NCBI RefSeq assembly: GCF_000526515.1
Contig: NZ_JAGF01000001.1
Span: forward strand, 2,480,001-2,544,000
DNA from: Cellulomonas sp. KRMCY2
GTDB taxonomy: Bacteria > Actinomycetota > Actinomycetes > Actinomycetales > Cellulomonadaceae
Length of the DNA stretch: 64,000 nucleotides
Reading direction: 5' to 3'
The notes below the pieces were generated by a model. It saw only the letters and a list, made by a program, of their open reading frames with translations. It did no database searches and was not told the origin of the DNA. This document shows positions 24,640-36,246 of the stretch, piece by piece. Position numbers and translations under genes: made by a program. The number at the start of each line of letters is the position of its first letter. Within the stretch, counting starts at the first letter, position 1.

Positions 24640-25314
24640 ATGCCTACCATCGCGATCATCGGTGCTGGACCGGGCCTCGGGGCCGCCGTCGCGCGCAGGT
24701 TCGGTGCGGAGGGCTTCTCGATCGCGCTCATCTCTCGGGATCAGGCGAAGCTGGACGCGTTGGCGGCCCAGCTCCAGGACGGTGGTCTGGTCGCGCGCGG
24801 CTACGCGGCGGATGTCCTTGACCCTGCCGCCCTCGAGGTCGCCCTGGCGCGTGCCGCGGCCGAGCTGGGCCCGATCGCCGTGCTGCAGTACAGCCCGCTG
24901 CCGTCCAGGGAGTACCTCGAACCGGTGCTCGAGATGACGCCCGAGCTGGCGCTGGAGGCGCTGCGGTTCTCGGCCCTGGGGCTCATCCACGCGGTTCGAT
25001 CGGTGCTGCCGGCGATGCGGACGGCGGGCGACGGCAGCATCATCCTCGTCAACGGCGGCACGTCGGTGAAGGCGCGAAGCGGCTTCGCGGGCACCTCGAT
25101 CGCGTTCCCTGCCGAGAGCGCGTACGGCGAGATGCTCCACGACGCGCTGCAGGACGAGGGCATCCGCGTCATCCAGCTCGTCATCCCGGGAGGCATCCCG
25201 AAGCTTCGGCTCGAGAACGGGATCGACGACGTGGCGGCGCGCATCTGGGAGCTCCACGGCTCCCGGGGCCCGTTCCGGACCATGCTCATCCCGCTGGAGG
25301 ACGGCCGAGAGTGA
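24640..25314 (+). CDS. Short-chain dehydrogenase/reductase family protein
   Basis: A 224-residue Rossmann protein starting at ATG 24640 (GGAAGGGG upstream). The cofactor motif is IIGAGPGLGAAVARRFG (residues 6-22), a GxGxG spacing typical of an atypical SDR subgroup. The catalytic Ser/Tyr region is altered: after ILVNGGTSVKA the expected YxxxK reads SAYGEMLHDAL, so Lys is missing. It may therefore be an NAD(P)-binding protein without classical dehydrogenase activity. No neighbour suggests a substrate. Confidence 0.75.
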   Translation: MPTIAIIGAGPGLGAAVARRFGAEGFSIALISRDQAKLDALAAQLQDGGLVARGYAADVLDPAALEVALARAAAELGPIAVLQYSPLPSREYLEPVLEMTPELALEALRFSALGLIHAVRSVLPAMRTAGDGSIILVNGGTSVKARSGFAGTSIAFPAESAYGEMLHDALQDEGIRVIQLVIPGGIPKLRLENGIDDVAARIWELHGSRGPFRTMLIPLEDGRE

Positions 25315-25420
25315 GGCGCGTGCGTCCGACGCGCGACGCGCACGACCGTGACGTGCAGCCCGTGGTGCTCCGCGCCCACCCTCCTCGGCAGCCCGCCGGG
25401 GCTCGGGTACGGTCGCCGGG

Positions 25421-26245
25421 ATGAGGCGAGCAGTGTTCCTGGACGTCGACGGCACCTACGCTCACCACGGTGAGGTCCCCGCGGCGCACGCGTCGGCGGT
25501 GCGCGCAGCTCGCGCAGCAGGGCATGCCGTCCTGCTGTGCACCGGGCGCCCCAAGTCGATGCTGCCGGCGCGCATCCTTGGTGCGGGCTTCGACGGGATC
25601 GTGGCCGCCGCCGGCGGGTACGTGGAGGTCGACGGCGAGGTGCTCGCGGACCGACGGTTCCCCGCGCCGCTTGCCGAGCGGGCGGTCGCTGCGCTCCGGG
25701 CCCACGACGTCGCATTCATCCTCGAAGCGCCAGACGCGCTCTACGGGCCGCTGGGCCTCGACCGCAGGCTCGCCGCGCTGTTCGGCGCGCACCTGCACCC
25801 TCAGCCCGGCGAGCGCCACGGAGGGCCGTCGGACATCTTGGACGGCCTGACGATGTCCGACGACCTGGCCGGTGCGTCGTTCGGCAAGATCACCTGCTTC
25901 GGCTCGTCCGTGCCCGTCGTCACGCTCCGGGACGAGATCGGCGGTCCGCTCGGAGTGCTCCCGAGCTCGATCCCCGGCATGGGCGAGTCCGCGGGCGAGA
26001 TCTACCTCGAGGGCGTCCACAAGGCCGTCGGGATGCGGATCGCCGCTCAGCATGTCGGCGTCGCGCTCGCGGACGTCATCGCGTTCGGCGACGGGCTCAA
26101 CGACCTGGAGATGATCGCCGAGGCCGGGATCGGGGTGGCCATCGAGGGGGCGGACCCACGGGTGCTCGCCGTGGCAGACCGCGTCGCCGCCGGTCCGGAG
26201 CGTGCGGGCCTGGTCAGCGCCTTCGAGGATCTCGGGCTGATCTGA
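25421..26245 (+). CDS. HAD-superfamily (Cof-type) sugar phosphatase
   Basis: A 274-residue HAD-IIB hydrolase. Motif I is VFLDVDGTYA (nucleophile Asp, residues 4-13), motif II LLCTGRPKSM, and motif IV FGDGLNDLEMI. A C2B cap lies between. Such enzymes dephosphorylate sugar phosphates or flavin precursors in the cytosol. It sits just upstream of the beta-glucoside PTS locus but ends before that locus's own promoter and leader, so it is probably transcribed separately. Confidence 0.88.
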   Translation: MRRAVFLDVDGTYAHHGEVPAAHASAVRAARAAGHAVLLCTGRPKSMLPARILGAGFDGIVAAAGGYVEVDGEVLADRRFPAPLAERAVAALRAHDVAFILEAPDALYGPLGLDRRLAALFGAHLHPQPGERHGGPSDILDGLTMSDDLAGASFGKITCFGSSVPVVTLRDEIGGPLGVLPSSIPGMGESAGEIYLEGVHKAVGMRIAAQHVGVALADVIAFGDGLNDLEMIAEAGIGVAIEGADPRVLAVADRVAAGPERAGLVSAFEDLGLI

Positions 26246-26316
26246 GACGGACCGCGGGGTGGCCCGGGGCCATGGCCGCGCGCACGCCCCTCGTCGACGC
26301 GGTCGAGAGTCGGGGG

Positions 26317-26346
26317 TTTACACGGACGGGCCCGGTGGTCTAGGTT
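26317..26346 (+). promoter_or_regulatory. Promoter of the beta-glucoside PTS operon
   Basis: TTTACA (26317-26322) and TAGGTT (26341-26346) are separated by 18 nt, a reasonable sigma-70-type pair. A transcript starting near 26353 would carry the RAT/terminator leader described next. Confidence 0.55.
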
Positions 26347-26380
26347 CCGACTCGGGCGCCCAGTGCGTCCCCGATGTCTG

Positions 26381-26408
26381 GGATTGTTACTGCACGGCAG
26401 GCAAAACC
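26381..26408 (+). promoter_or_regulatory. Ribonucleic antiterminator (RAT) of BglG/LicT type
   Basis: The RNA motif GGATTGTTACTGC, a short ACG loop and GCAGGCAAAACC match the RAT consensus recognised by LicT/SacT/BglG proteins almost base for base. Its 3' half shares AAAACC with the 5' arm of the overlapping terminator (26403-26466), so protein binding and termination are mutually exclusive. The cognate antiterminator is encoded at 30006-30887. Confidence 0.92.
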
Positions 26409-26466
26409 CAAGCTGGCATCCGTTCGGCCCTCACGGTCGAGTCGGTTGCACGGCTTGGGTTTTTTT
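26403..26466 (+). terminator. Regulated intrinsic terminator in the PTS leader
   Basis: AAAACCCAAGC (26403-26413) pairs with GCTTGGGTTTT (26453-26463), followed by a T run to 26466. It overlaps the RAT and lies about 50 nt before the EIIBCA start. Without active LicT protein it should stop transcription ahead of the PTS genes. Confidence 0.9.
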
Positions 26467-26518
26467 GTTGCCTCAGGCAAGGCCCACGCTGCGGACGTGA
26501 CGGGTTCAAGGAGGAATC

Positions 26519-29921
<3,403 letters not shown>

Positions 29922-29926
29922 CAGGT

Positions 29927-29960
29927 GGTGCCGTGGTCGCTGTCCGGCGGCCACGGCACC
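29927..29960 (+). terminator. Hairpin after the phospho-beta-glucosidase gene
   Basis: GGTGCCGTGG pairs with CCACGGCACC, with three further inner pairs. It begins 6 nt after the stop codon and lies 46 nt before the licT start, so it may reduce read-through into the regulator and phosphotransfer genes. Confidence 0.55.
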
Positions 29961-30005
29961 CGCCAGGATGGGATACCGGACTCTCGACGAGGAGAGGAGG
30001 AGCAG

Positions 30006-30887
30006 GTGCAGGTCGTCAAGGTCTTCAACAACAACGTCGTGCTCGGAGTGGATGACCGCGGGGTCGAGCGGGTCCTCCTCGGGCGAGGTCTGGGCTTCCA
30101 GATGAGCCCGGGTACGGAGGTGGACCCCGCCAGGATCGAGCGCGTCTTCGTGCCGAGCGGCGCCACGAGCGCCGAGCGGATCGCGGCGTTCGTGGACGAG
30201 ATCCCGATGGCCGACATCGAGCTCACGGAGAAGGTCGTCGCGATGGCACGCGAGCGGCTCGGGCCGCACGTCACCGAGCACGTGCTCGTCCCGCTGGCCG
30301 ACCACCTGAGCTTCGCGCTGCGCCGCGCCGCCGGGGGCACGACCGAGATCGAGTACCCGCTGCGGTGGGAGGTGCAGTACCTGTACCCCGGCGAGGTCGC
30401 CGTGGCGCGGGCCGCACTCGACCTCGTCGAGCAGGAGCGGGGTGTGCGGCTGCCCGACATCGAGGCCGTGCCGATCGCGCTGCACCTGGTCAACGCCCAG
30501 TTCGGCGCGAGCGACCTCGGCCAGATGGTCCAGATGACCGCGCTGCTGCACCAGATCCTCGCGGTCATCCGCGAGGAGTACGGCACCGAGATCGACGAGG
30601 ACTCCGTCGAGGTGGCCCGGTTCGTCACCCATCTGCGCTACCTCTTCCTCCGGGAACGGCAGGGCAAGAAGCTGAGCGAGACCCCGGCCGAGCTGCATGC
30701 GGCGCTGCGGAACGCCCGTCCCCGGGAGTACACGTCGGCCGGGCGGGTCGGGGAGCTGCTGCACGACGAGTTCGGCTGGACCATCACGATCGACGAGGTG
30801 CTCTACCTCGCCCTGCACGTGAGCCGGCTCGTCGACGTGGCGTCCCCGACACCCGTCACGGGGCCAGGTCGAGAGGTCGAGCCATGA
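30006..30887 (+). CDS. licT: BglG/LicT-family transcription antiterminator
   Basis: A 293-residue antiterminator starting at GTG 30006 after a GGAGG site. Residues 1-58 form the CAT RNA-binding domain (VVKVFNNNVVLGVDD, LLGRGLGFQMSPG). Two PTS regulation domains follow (about 65-170 and 175-285) with the expected His residues, for example LADHLSFAL, ALHLVNAQF, FVTHLRYLF and LALHVSRL. It binds the RAT at 26381-26408 and lets RNA polymerase pass the terminator. EIIBCA and HPr are the expected phosphoryl donors controlling it. Confidence 0.95.
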   Translation: MQVVKVFNNNVVLGVDDRGVERVLLGRGLGFQMSPGTEVDPARIERVFVPSGATSAERIAAFVDEIPMADIELTEKVVAMARERLGPHVTEHVLVPLADHLSFALRRAAGGTTEIEYPLRWEVQYLYPGEVAVARAALDLVEQERGVRLPDIEAVPIALHLVNAQFGASDLGQMVQMTALLHQILAVIREEYGTEIDEDSVEVARFVTHLRYLFLRERQGKKLSETPAELHAALRNARPREYTSAGRVGELLHDEFGWTITIDEVLYLALHVSRLVDVASPTPVTGPGREVEP

Positions 30888-31144
30888 GTCTCGCCGCGGA
30901 GCTGCTCGACGCCGTCGGCGGGCCCGAGAACGTCGCGGCGCTGACCCACTGCTGGGCCAGGCTCCGCTTCGAGCTGCACGACGACGCGGCGGTCGACGAG
31001 CCGCGCGTCGAGGCCCTGCCCGAGGTCACGATGGCGGTGCACCAGCACGGGCAGTACCACGTCGTCCTGGGCGGCAGGTTGCTCGAGACCTTCGACGACC
31101 TGACCGCTCTCATCAACCGGCACCACGAGGTTCACCATGGCTGA
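30884..31144 (+). CDS. Stand-alone EIIB-domain PTS protein
   Basis: An 86-residue protein that is essentially one glucose-family EIIB domain. Phospho-Cys23 sits in LTHCWARLRFEL, matching SVTHCATRLRFQL of EIIBCA, and YHVVLGGRLLETFDDL resembles the EIIB C-terminal half. There is no EIIC or EIIA partner in the gene. It overlaps the licT stop (ATGA) and the HPr start by 8 nt, so it is translated with them. It may be a phosphocarrier, a spare EIIB for a split transporter elsewhere, or a regulator of LicT; these are inferences. Confidence 0.82.
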   Translation: MSLAAELLDAVGGPENVAALTHCWARLRFELHDDAAVDEPRVEALPEVTMAVHQHGQYHVVLGGRLLETFDDLTALINRHHEVHHG

Positions 31145-31397
31145 GCGCACCGTCGTCGTCGCATCGAGGGTCGGACTGCACGCCCGTCCCGCGATGCTGT
31201 TCACGCAGGTGGTTGCCGCCGGCGGGGGGGCAGTGACCATCGCCCGCCCGGGCCAGGAGCCCGTGGACGCCTCGAGCATCCTGCTCGTCATGAGCATGGG
31301 CGTGAAGAACGGTGCGGAGGTCGTGCTCGCCGGCGAGGACACGGCGCTGCTCGACCGGCTGGTCGAGATGCTCGAGACCGACCTGGACGCCGAGTGA
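31137..31397 (+). CDS. ptsH: Phosphocarrier protein HPr
   Basis: An 86-residue HPr. The active-site His15 is in VGLHARPAML, and the VDASSILLVMSMGV segment aligns with the regulatory-Ser helix (S47 at the Ser46 position). It carries phosphate from enzyme I to the EIIA domain of EIIBCA. It overlaps both neighbours (solo EIIB upstream, ptsI downstream by GTGA), so the four genes licT to ptsI are translationally linked. Confidence 0.95.
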   Translation: MAERTVVVASRVGLHARPAMLFTQVVAAGGGAVTIARPGQEPVDASSILLVMSMGVKNGAEVVLAGEDTALLDRLVEMLETDLDAE

Positions 31398-33085
31398 GCT
31401 CGCCGATGCGTGTGATCACCGGGGTCGGCGTGGGGCGGGGCGCGGTGCTCGGGCCGGTGGCCCGGGCCCATCCGGTACCGCACGTTCCCGCCGGCGCGCC
31501 GGCGCACTCTGATCCTGAGGTCGCCGCTGCGCACCTCGCGGCCACGTTCGACGCCGTCGCGGACTCGCTGCAGGAGCGGGCGGAGGCCGCGCAGGGCACC
31601 CTCAGAGACGTGCTGCACGCGACGAGCCTGATGGCCAAGGATCCGGCGTTCGCCTCGCAGTCCACGGCCAAGGTGCGTGCGGGGACCGATCCGGCGCTCG
31701 CGGTCTGGGAGGTCGCCGGGCAGTTCATCGACATGTTCACCGCGGCGGGCGGGTACCTGGCCGAGCGTGCCACGGACCTGGCCTCCGTGCGCGATCGCGT
31801 CGTCGCCCGCCTGCAGGGGCTGCCCGAGCCGGGCGTTCCCGCACTGTGGCGCCCGTCCGTCGTGGTGGCTGAGGACCTCTCGCCGGCGGACACCGCGGTG
31901 CTGGACCTGTCGCTGGTGCTGGGCATCGTGATCGAGAAGGGCGGCCCGACGAGCCACACCGCGATCATCGCCGGACAGCTCGGGCTGCCGTGCGTGGTGC
32001 GCGCCGGCGATGCGGCCAGCCTGCGGGACGGCGACGAGGTGGCCGTGGACGCCGCCCGCGGCACGGTCACGGTGGACCCGGACGACGTCGCGCGCGCCGC
32101 GGTGCGCCGGCGCTGCCAGTCCCTCGCCACGCTCGCCGAGGACACCGCTGCGGGCGCGACCTCCGACGGACACGCGGTCCAGCTCCTGGCGAACATCGGC
32201 ACCGCCGACGACGCCGAGCGGCTGACCGACCTGGCCGTCCAGGGCGTCGGGCTGTTCCGGACCGAGGTGCTGTTCCTCGACGCGTCGACCGCGCCGACCG
32301 AGGACGACCAGGCGGCGGTCTATGCCCGGGCGCTGACCGCGCTGGGCGACCGGAAGGTGGTCATCCGGACCCTGGACGCGGGCGCGGACAAGCCGTTGTC
32401 GTTCGTCACCCAGCCCGGCGAGGAGAACCCGGCACTGGGGGTGCGCGGCTACCGGTTGATCCGCACGGCGCCTGGCCTGATGGACGCCCAGCTCGCCGCC
32501 ATCGCCCGCGCCGCGCGGCAGACCGGCGAGCACCCGTGGGTGATGGCTCCGATGATCGCGACCGTGGACGAGGCCGCCGAGTTCGCCTCCCGCGCACGCG
32601 CCGCGGGGATCGGGACCGTAGGTGTGATGGTCGAGGTGCCCGCTGTCGCGCTGCGTGCGCGCGAGGTGCTCGCCGAGGTCGACTTCGTGTCCGTGGGCAC
32701 CAACGACCTGGCCCAGTACACGATGGCGACCGACCGGCTGCGCGGTGAGCTCGCCGATCTGCTGGACATCTGGCAGCCCGCGGTGCTGGACCTCGTCGCG
32801 GCGACCGCGGCGGCCGGCCTCGATCTGGGCAAGCCGGTGGGTGTGTGCGGGGAGTCCGCGGGCGACCCTGTCATGGCCCTCGCGCTGACCGGCATGGGCA
32901 TCACATCGTTGTCGATGTCACCGGCATCGGTGCCGGGAGTGCGGTTCGCGCTCCGCCTGCACACTCTGGACCAGTGCCGTCAGATCGCCGCGGCGGCCCG
33001 AGCCGCTGGCTCGGCCGCCCGTGCCCGGGCTGCGGCGCTCGCCCTGGTCGACCCGCAGGCCCGCGAGCTCCTCGCGCTGGACTGA
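31394..33085 (+). CDS. ptsI: PTS enzyme I (phosphoenolpyruvate-protein phosphotransferase)
   Basis: A 563-residue enzyme I of normal length. The phospho-His188 is in KGGPTSHTAIIAGQLGLPCV, PEP-binding Arg motifs are LFRTEVLFLD and ALGVRGYRLI, and the catalytic Cys is in PVGVCGESAGDP near residue 490. It starts PTS phosphoryl transfer from PEP to HPr. Having both general PTS genes at the end of a sugar-specific operon suggests that this may be the cell's main, or only, PTS. Confidence 0.95.
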   Translation: MSSPMRVITGVGVGRGAVLGPVARAHPVPHVPAGAPAHSDPEVAAAHLAATFDAVADSLQERAEAAQGTLRDVLHATSLMAKDPAFASQSTAKVRAGTDPALAVWEVAGQFIDMFTAAGGYLAERATDLASVRDRVVARLQGLPEPGVPALWRPSVVVAEDLSPADTAVLDLSLVLGIVIEKGGPTSHTAIIAGQLGLPCVVRAGDAASLRDGDEVAVDAARGTVTVDPDDVARAAVRRRCQSLATLAEDTAAGATSDGHAVQLLANIGTADDAERLTDLAVQGVGLFRTEVLFLDASTAPTEDDQAAVYARALTALGDRKVVIRTLDAGADKPLSFVTQPGEENPALGVRGYRLIRTAPGLMDAQLAAIARAARQTGEHPWVMAPMIATVDEAAEFASRARAAGIGTVGVMVEVPAVALRAREVLAEVDFVSVGTNDLAQYTMATDRLRGELADLLDIWQPAVLDLVAATAAAGLDLGKPVGVCGESAGDPVMALALTGMGITSLSMSPASVPGVRFALRLHTLDQCRQIAAAARAAGSAARARAAALALVDPQARELLALD

Positions 33086-33271
33086 GGCGGTCCGGTCGCG
33101 CGCCCGGACGGGGCGCACCCGCATGTGCGGCCGGTACCTCGACATCACGCAGCCGACAGCCTCCGCGCACGACCACGCGGAGGCGATCCTGTGGTTCGCC
33201 TCCGGCGCGATCCCCGTTCGACCCGCATGCTTGGCAGGTCGGATCGTGGACTGCGGGCGAGGGGGCCTCGG

Positions 33272-35224
33272 ATGGACGTCAAGCCGTTGGGTCGTGCGCG
33301 TTCCGCGGCCGGCCGCGTGCCGTTCCTCGTGCGGTGGGTCCTGGCGGTGACACTGAGCGTCGTCAGCGCCGGCCTGATCGAGTACGCGGTCGCCTCGGGC
33401 CAGGTGGAGCAGCGGACCCTGGAAGCGGCGATCGGGACCTATGAGGCTGAGATCGTCGGCCTCGAGGCGGTCCTTGCCGCAGATCTGGCGCCGGACGCTC
33501 GGCGGGCAGCGGTGGCGGCGCAGCTGGAGCACATCGCGGTGACCAACGGGACCGAGTACGTCGGCCTGTTCGACGCGGACGGACGACCCGTCGGTGTCGT
33601 AGGGACCGGCACGAACACCGTCGACGCGGAGCGGCTCGACGCCGTCCTCCTGTCCGGAGAGCCGTCGGCCGACTCCGAACGTGACGTGGGCGAAGCCGGG
33701 CAGTCGGAGCGGTACGAGTTCCTGCTGCCGGTGCGCTCACCGGACGGGATGCTGGTCATCGAGATCGATCAGCGGGCCGAGATCATCGGCAACGTGCTGG
33801 CCGACCTACGGGTGAGCCAGGTCTATGGGCTGCTGCTCGGGCTGGTGCTCGCCATCCCGCTCTCCTACCTGTTCGGGGGACGTACGCTGCACCGGCAGCA
33901 TCGTCGGGCGCAGCGGACGGCGAACACCGATGCGTTGACCGGGATCGCTGCACGACGCCCGTTCCGTCCCGCGCTGGAGGCCGCGCTCGCGGACCACACC
34001 GCCACGAACGTCGTGCTGGGTCTGATCGACATCGACGACTTCAAGCAGGTCAACGATCGGCTGGGCCACACCTACGGCGACCGGGTCCTGTGTGCGTTGG
34101 CGGACTCCTTCGACACGTTGCGCGCGTCCGACACCCCCTTCCGGCTGGGTGGTGACGAGTTCGCCGTCCTGCTCGTCAACAGCACCGACGTGCAGGCCGA
34201 CGAGGCGCTCGAGCGGGTCCGTCGCTCGTTGACGGAACGGGCGCCCGGCATCACGTTCAGCGCCGGCATCGCGTCGGCCCGGCCGCACGACGAGGTCGCC
34301 GCTCAGGAGCTGTGGGAGCGCGCGGACGCCGCGCTGTACGACGCCAAGGCCCGCGGCCGCCGCCAGACCGTGACCTTCGACTCGATGTCCACCGGGCTGA
34401 CGGTCAGCGCGGAGAAGCTCGACGCGATGTCCTCCCTCCTCACCGACGACGGCGGACTGACCGTCGCGTTCCAGCCCATCTGGGACCTTCGCCGAGGTCA
34501 GATCATCGGCCACGAGGCCCTCCTTCGGCTTCCCGCGGGCGTACCGATCGACGGCCCGCAGGAGGCCTTCGAGCTGGCCCGACGCCTGGGTCTTGCCGCC
34601 GAGCTCGACGAGTGCGCCCGCCGGACGGTCCTGGCGAGCGTCCGTGCACGGCACTGGGACGGGCTGCTGTTCGTCAACGTCCATCCCGACGCGCTGCCTC
34701 GGCTCGATGTCGAGGCGCTCGTCGCCGAGGCAGCGTCGGCCGGCCTCGCTCCGAGAGACGTCATCCTCGAGGTCACCGAGCACACCGGCCTCGATCTGCC
34801 CGAGCCCATCGGGGTGCTCAGGCGGGCACACGCCCTTGGCTTCCGGCTGGCCCTGGACGACATGGGCCGGGGCAACGCGGGCCTCCGCGCCCTGACGCAC
34901 GTCCGCTTCGACGTGGTCAAGATCGACCGCCACGTGATCGCCCGACTCGGTCTCGACCCGGCCTCCGACGCGACAGTTGCCGCGGCGACGACGTTCGTCC
35001 AGCAGACGGGCGGCTGGGTCGTGGCCGAAGGCATCGAGGACGCGGACATGCTCGGCGCGGTCCTCGGCATCGGCCGTGGACCGTCCGCGGTCGCCGGGAT
35101 CGCCGGGCAAGGGTCCTTCCTCGGCCGCCCCGCCGCTGCCCCGACGGCGATCACCACTCACCTTGACGTCCTGCCCGCCCCAGAGCGTCCGTCGCCGCCG
35201 GCCGCGCCGCCGCTCGGCACCTGA
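33272..35224 (+). CDS. Dual GGDEF-EAL c-di-GMP signalling protein
   Basis: A 650-residue protein. Two TM segments (about 16-38 and 184-204) flank an extracellular sensor of about 145 residues with a PAS/Cache-like YVGLFDADGRPVGVV. The GGDEF domain (about 212-370) has intact GGDEF at 293-297 and an inhibitory-site RASD at 284-287, exactly five residues upstream. The EAL domain (about 385-620) has EAL at 415-417, EVTEHT, LALDDMGRG, VVKIDRHV and VAEGIED. Both cyclase and phosphodiesterase residues look intact. ATG 33272 follows GAGGGGG; it lies 186 nt after ptsI. Confidence 0.9.
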   Translation: MDVKPLGRARSAAGRVPFLVRWVLAVTLSVVSAGLIEYAVASGQVEQRTLEAAIGTYEAEIVGLEAVLAADLAPDARRAAVAAQLEHIAVTNGTEYVGLFDADGRPVGVVGTGTNTVDAERLDAVLLSGEPSADSERDVGEAGQSERYEFLLPVRSPDGMLVIEIDQRAEIIGNVLADLRVSQVYGLLLGLVLAIPLSYLFGGRTLHRQHRRAQRTANTDALTGIAARRPFRPALEAALADHTATNVVLGLIDIDDFKQVNDRLGHTYGDRVLCALADSFDTLRASDTPFRLGGDEFAVLLVNSTDVQADEALERVRRSLTERAPGITFSAGIASARPHDEVAAQELWERADAALYDAKARGRRQTVTFDSMSTGLTVSAEKLDAMSSLLTDDGGLTVAFQPIWDLRRGQIIGHEALLRLPAGVPIDGPQEAFELARRLGLAAELDECARRTVLASVRARHWDGLLFVNVHPDALPRLDVEALVAEAASAGLAPRDVILEVTEHTGLDLPEPIGVLRRAHALGFRLALDDMGRGNAGLRALTHVRFDVVKIDRHVIARLGLDPASDATVAAATTFVQQTGGWVVAEGIEDADMLGAVLGIGRGPSAVAGIAGQGSFLGRPAAAPTAITTHLDVLPAPERPSPPAAPPLGT

Positions 35225-35292
35225 GGGTGTGGGGGAGTGCGATGTGCCAAACTCGGTTGTCGCGCGAGGATCTGGCTAGCCGTGGAGGGTTG

Positions 35293-36210
35293 ATGGTTCG
35301 GGAGCCGAACACGTTGCCGCTCCTTGAACGGCTCACGAACCACAGCGAACGGCTGCGTCCCTCGGAGCTCAAGGTCGCCAGGGCCGTGCTCGCTGATCCG
35401 GCTGCGGCCGTGCGGGTGAACATGGCAGCCCTGGCCGCCAGCGCCGGGGTCAGCGAGCCGACGGTCATGCGCTTCTGCAACGGCCTCGGTTTCGACGGCT
35501 TCCAGTCGTTCCGCTTCGCACTCGCCGAAGCCCTCGCCATCGGCATCCCGGTCACCCACTCGGCCATCAGCGTCGACGACTCCGTCGCCGAGATGGCGAC
35601 GAAGATCTTCGACCACACCCTGAGCAGTCTCGACCGCGCCCGCCGTGGACTCGACACGACAGCCGTGACGACAGCGGTCGACGTCCTGCTCGAAGCGAGC
35701 CGGGTGGTCCTCGTGGGCCTCGGCGCCTCGGGCATCATCGCTCAGGATGCGCTGCAGCAGGCCGTGCTCCTGGGCGTGCCGTGCGCCGCCCCGATCGACC
35801 TGCACCAGCAGTTCATGGCCGCCTCGATGATGGAGCCCGGCAGCGTCCTCGTCGCGATCTCGAACACGGGCCGGTCGCGATCGATCCTCGAGATCACGGT
35901 GGAGGCGAAGCGCAACGGAGCCACGATCATCGGCGTGGTCGGTGGTCCGAGCCCGCTCCTCGACCTCGCCGACGTCGGTATCGTGCTCCGGACGTTCGAG
36001 GACACCAACACCTACACGCCCACCGTGAGCCGACTCGCCGGCCTGGTCCTGGTCGATGTGCTTGCGACCGCGGTGGCCGTCCGCCGTGGACCGGGTCACC
36101 TGGAGCGGCTGCGGGAGATGAAGGCGGCGCTCTCCGAGTTCCGGGGGAGCTTCGAACCGGGGAGCCCGGACGGCGACCCGCATCCGTCGGCCGGCCCTGG
36201 CGTCGGCTGA
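35293..36210 (+). CDS. RpiR/MurR-family regulator (first of two paralogues)
   Basis: A 305-residue regulator. The N-terminal RpiR HTH (about 1-77: LRPSELKVARAVLADPAAAV, AASAGVSEPTVMRFCNGLGF) precedes a SIS sugar-phosphate-binding domain (about 115-260: VVLVGLGASGIIAQDALQQA, VLVAISNTGRSRSILEI). ATG 35293 has GGAG about 5 nt upstream; a start at 35227 is possible. It is very similar to the RpiR protein at 40610. It is convergent with the phosphotriesterase-like gene and is a candidate reader of the GTAGT-N3-ACTAC operators. The effector is probably a sugar phosphate. Confidence 0.92.
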   Translation: MVREPNTLPLLERLTNHSERLRPSELKVARAVLADPAAAVRVNMAALAASAGVSEPTVMRFCNGLGFDGFQSFRFALAEALAIGIPVTHSAISVDDSVAEMATKIFDHTLSSLDRARRGLDTTAVTTAVDVLLEASRVVLVGLGASGIIAQDALQQAVLLGVPCAAPIDLHQQFMAASMMEPGSVLVAISNTGRSRSILEITVEAKRNGATIIGVVGGPSPLLDLADVGIVLRTFEDTNTYTPTVSRLAGLVLVDVLATAVAVRRGPGHLERLREMKAALSEFRGSFEPGSPDGDPHPSAGPGVG

Positions 36211-36246
36211 CGCCGGACTGTCGGATCTGCGCCCTCGGCGCGCGGC

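Noticed and set aside
33124-33270. MCGRY at the start of a short frame, like the SRAP/HMCES peptidase signature
   Set aside because: Only the first five or six residues fit; the rest lacks the family's domains and the GGDEF-EAL gene starts within 150 nt. Too weak to call a remnant.
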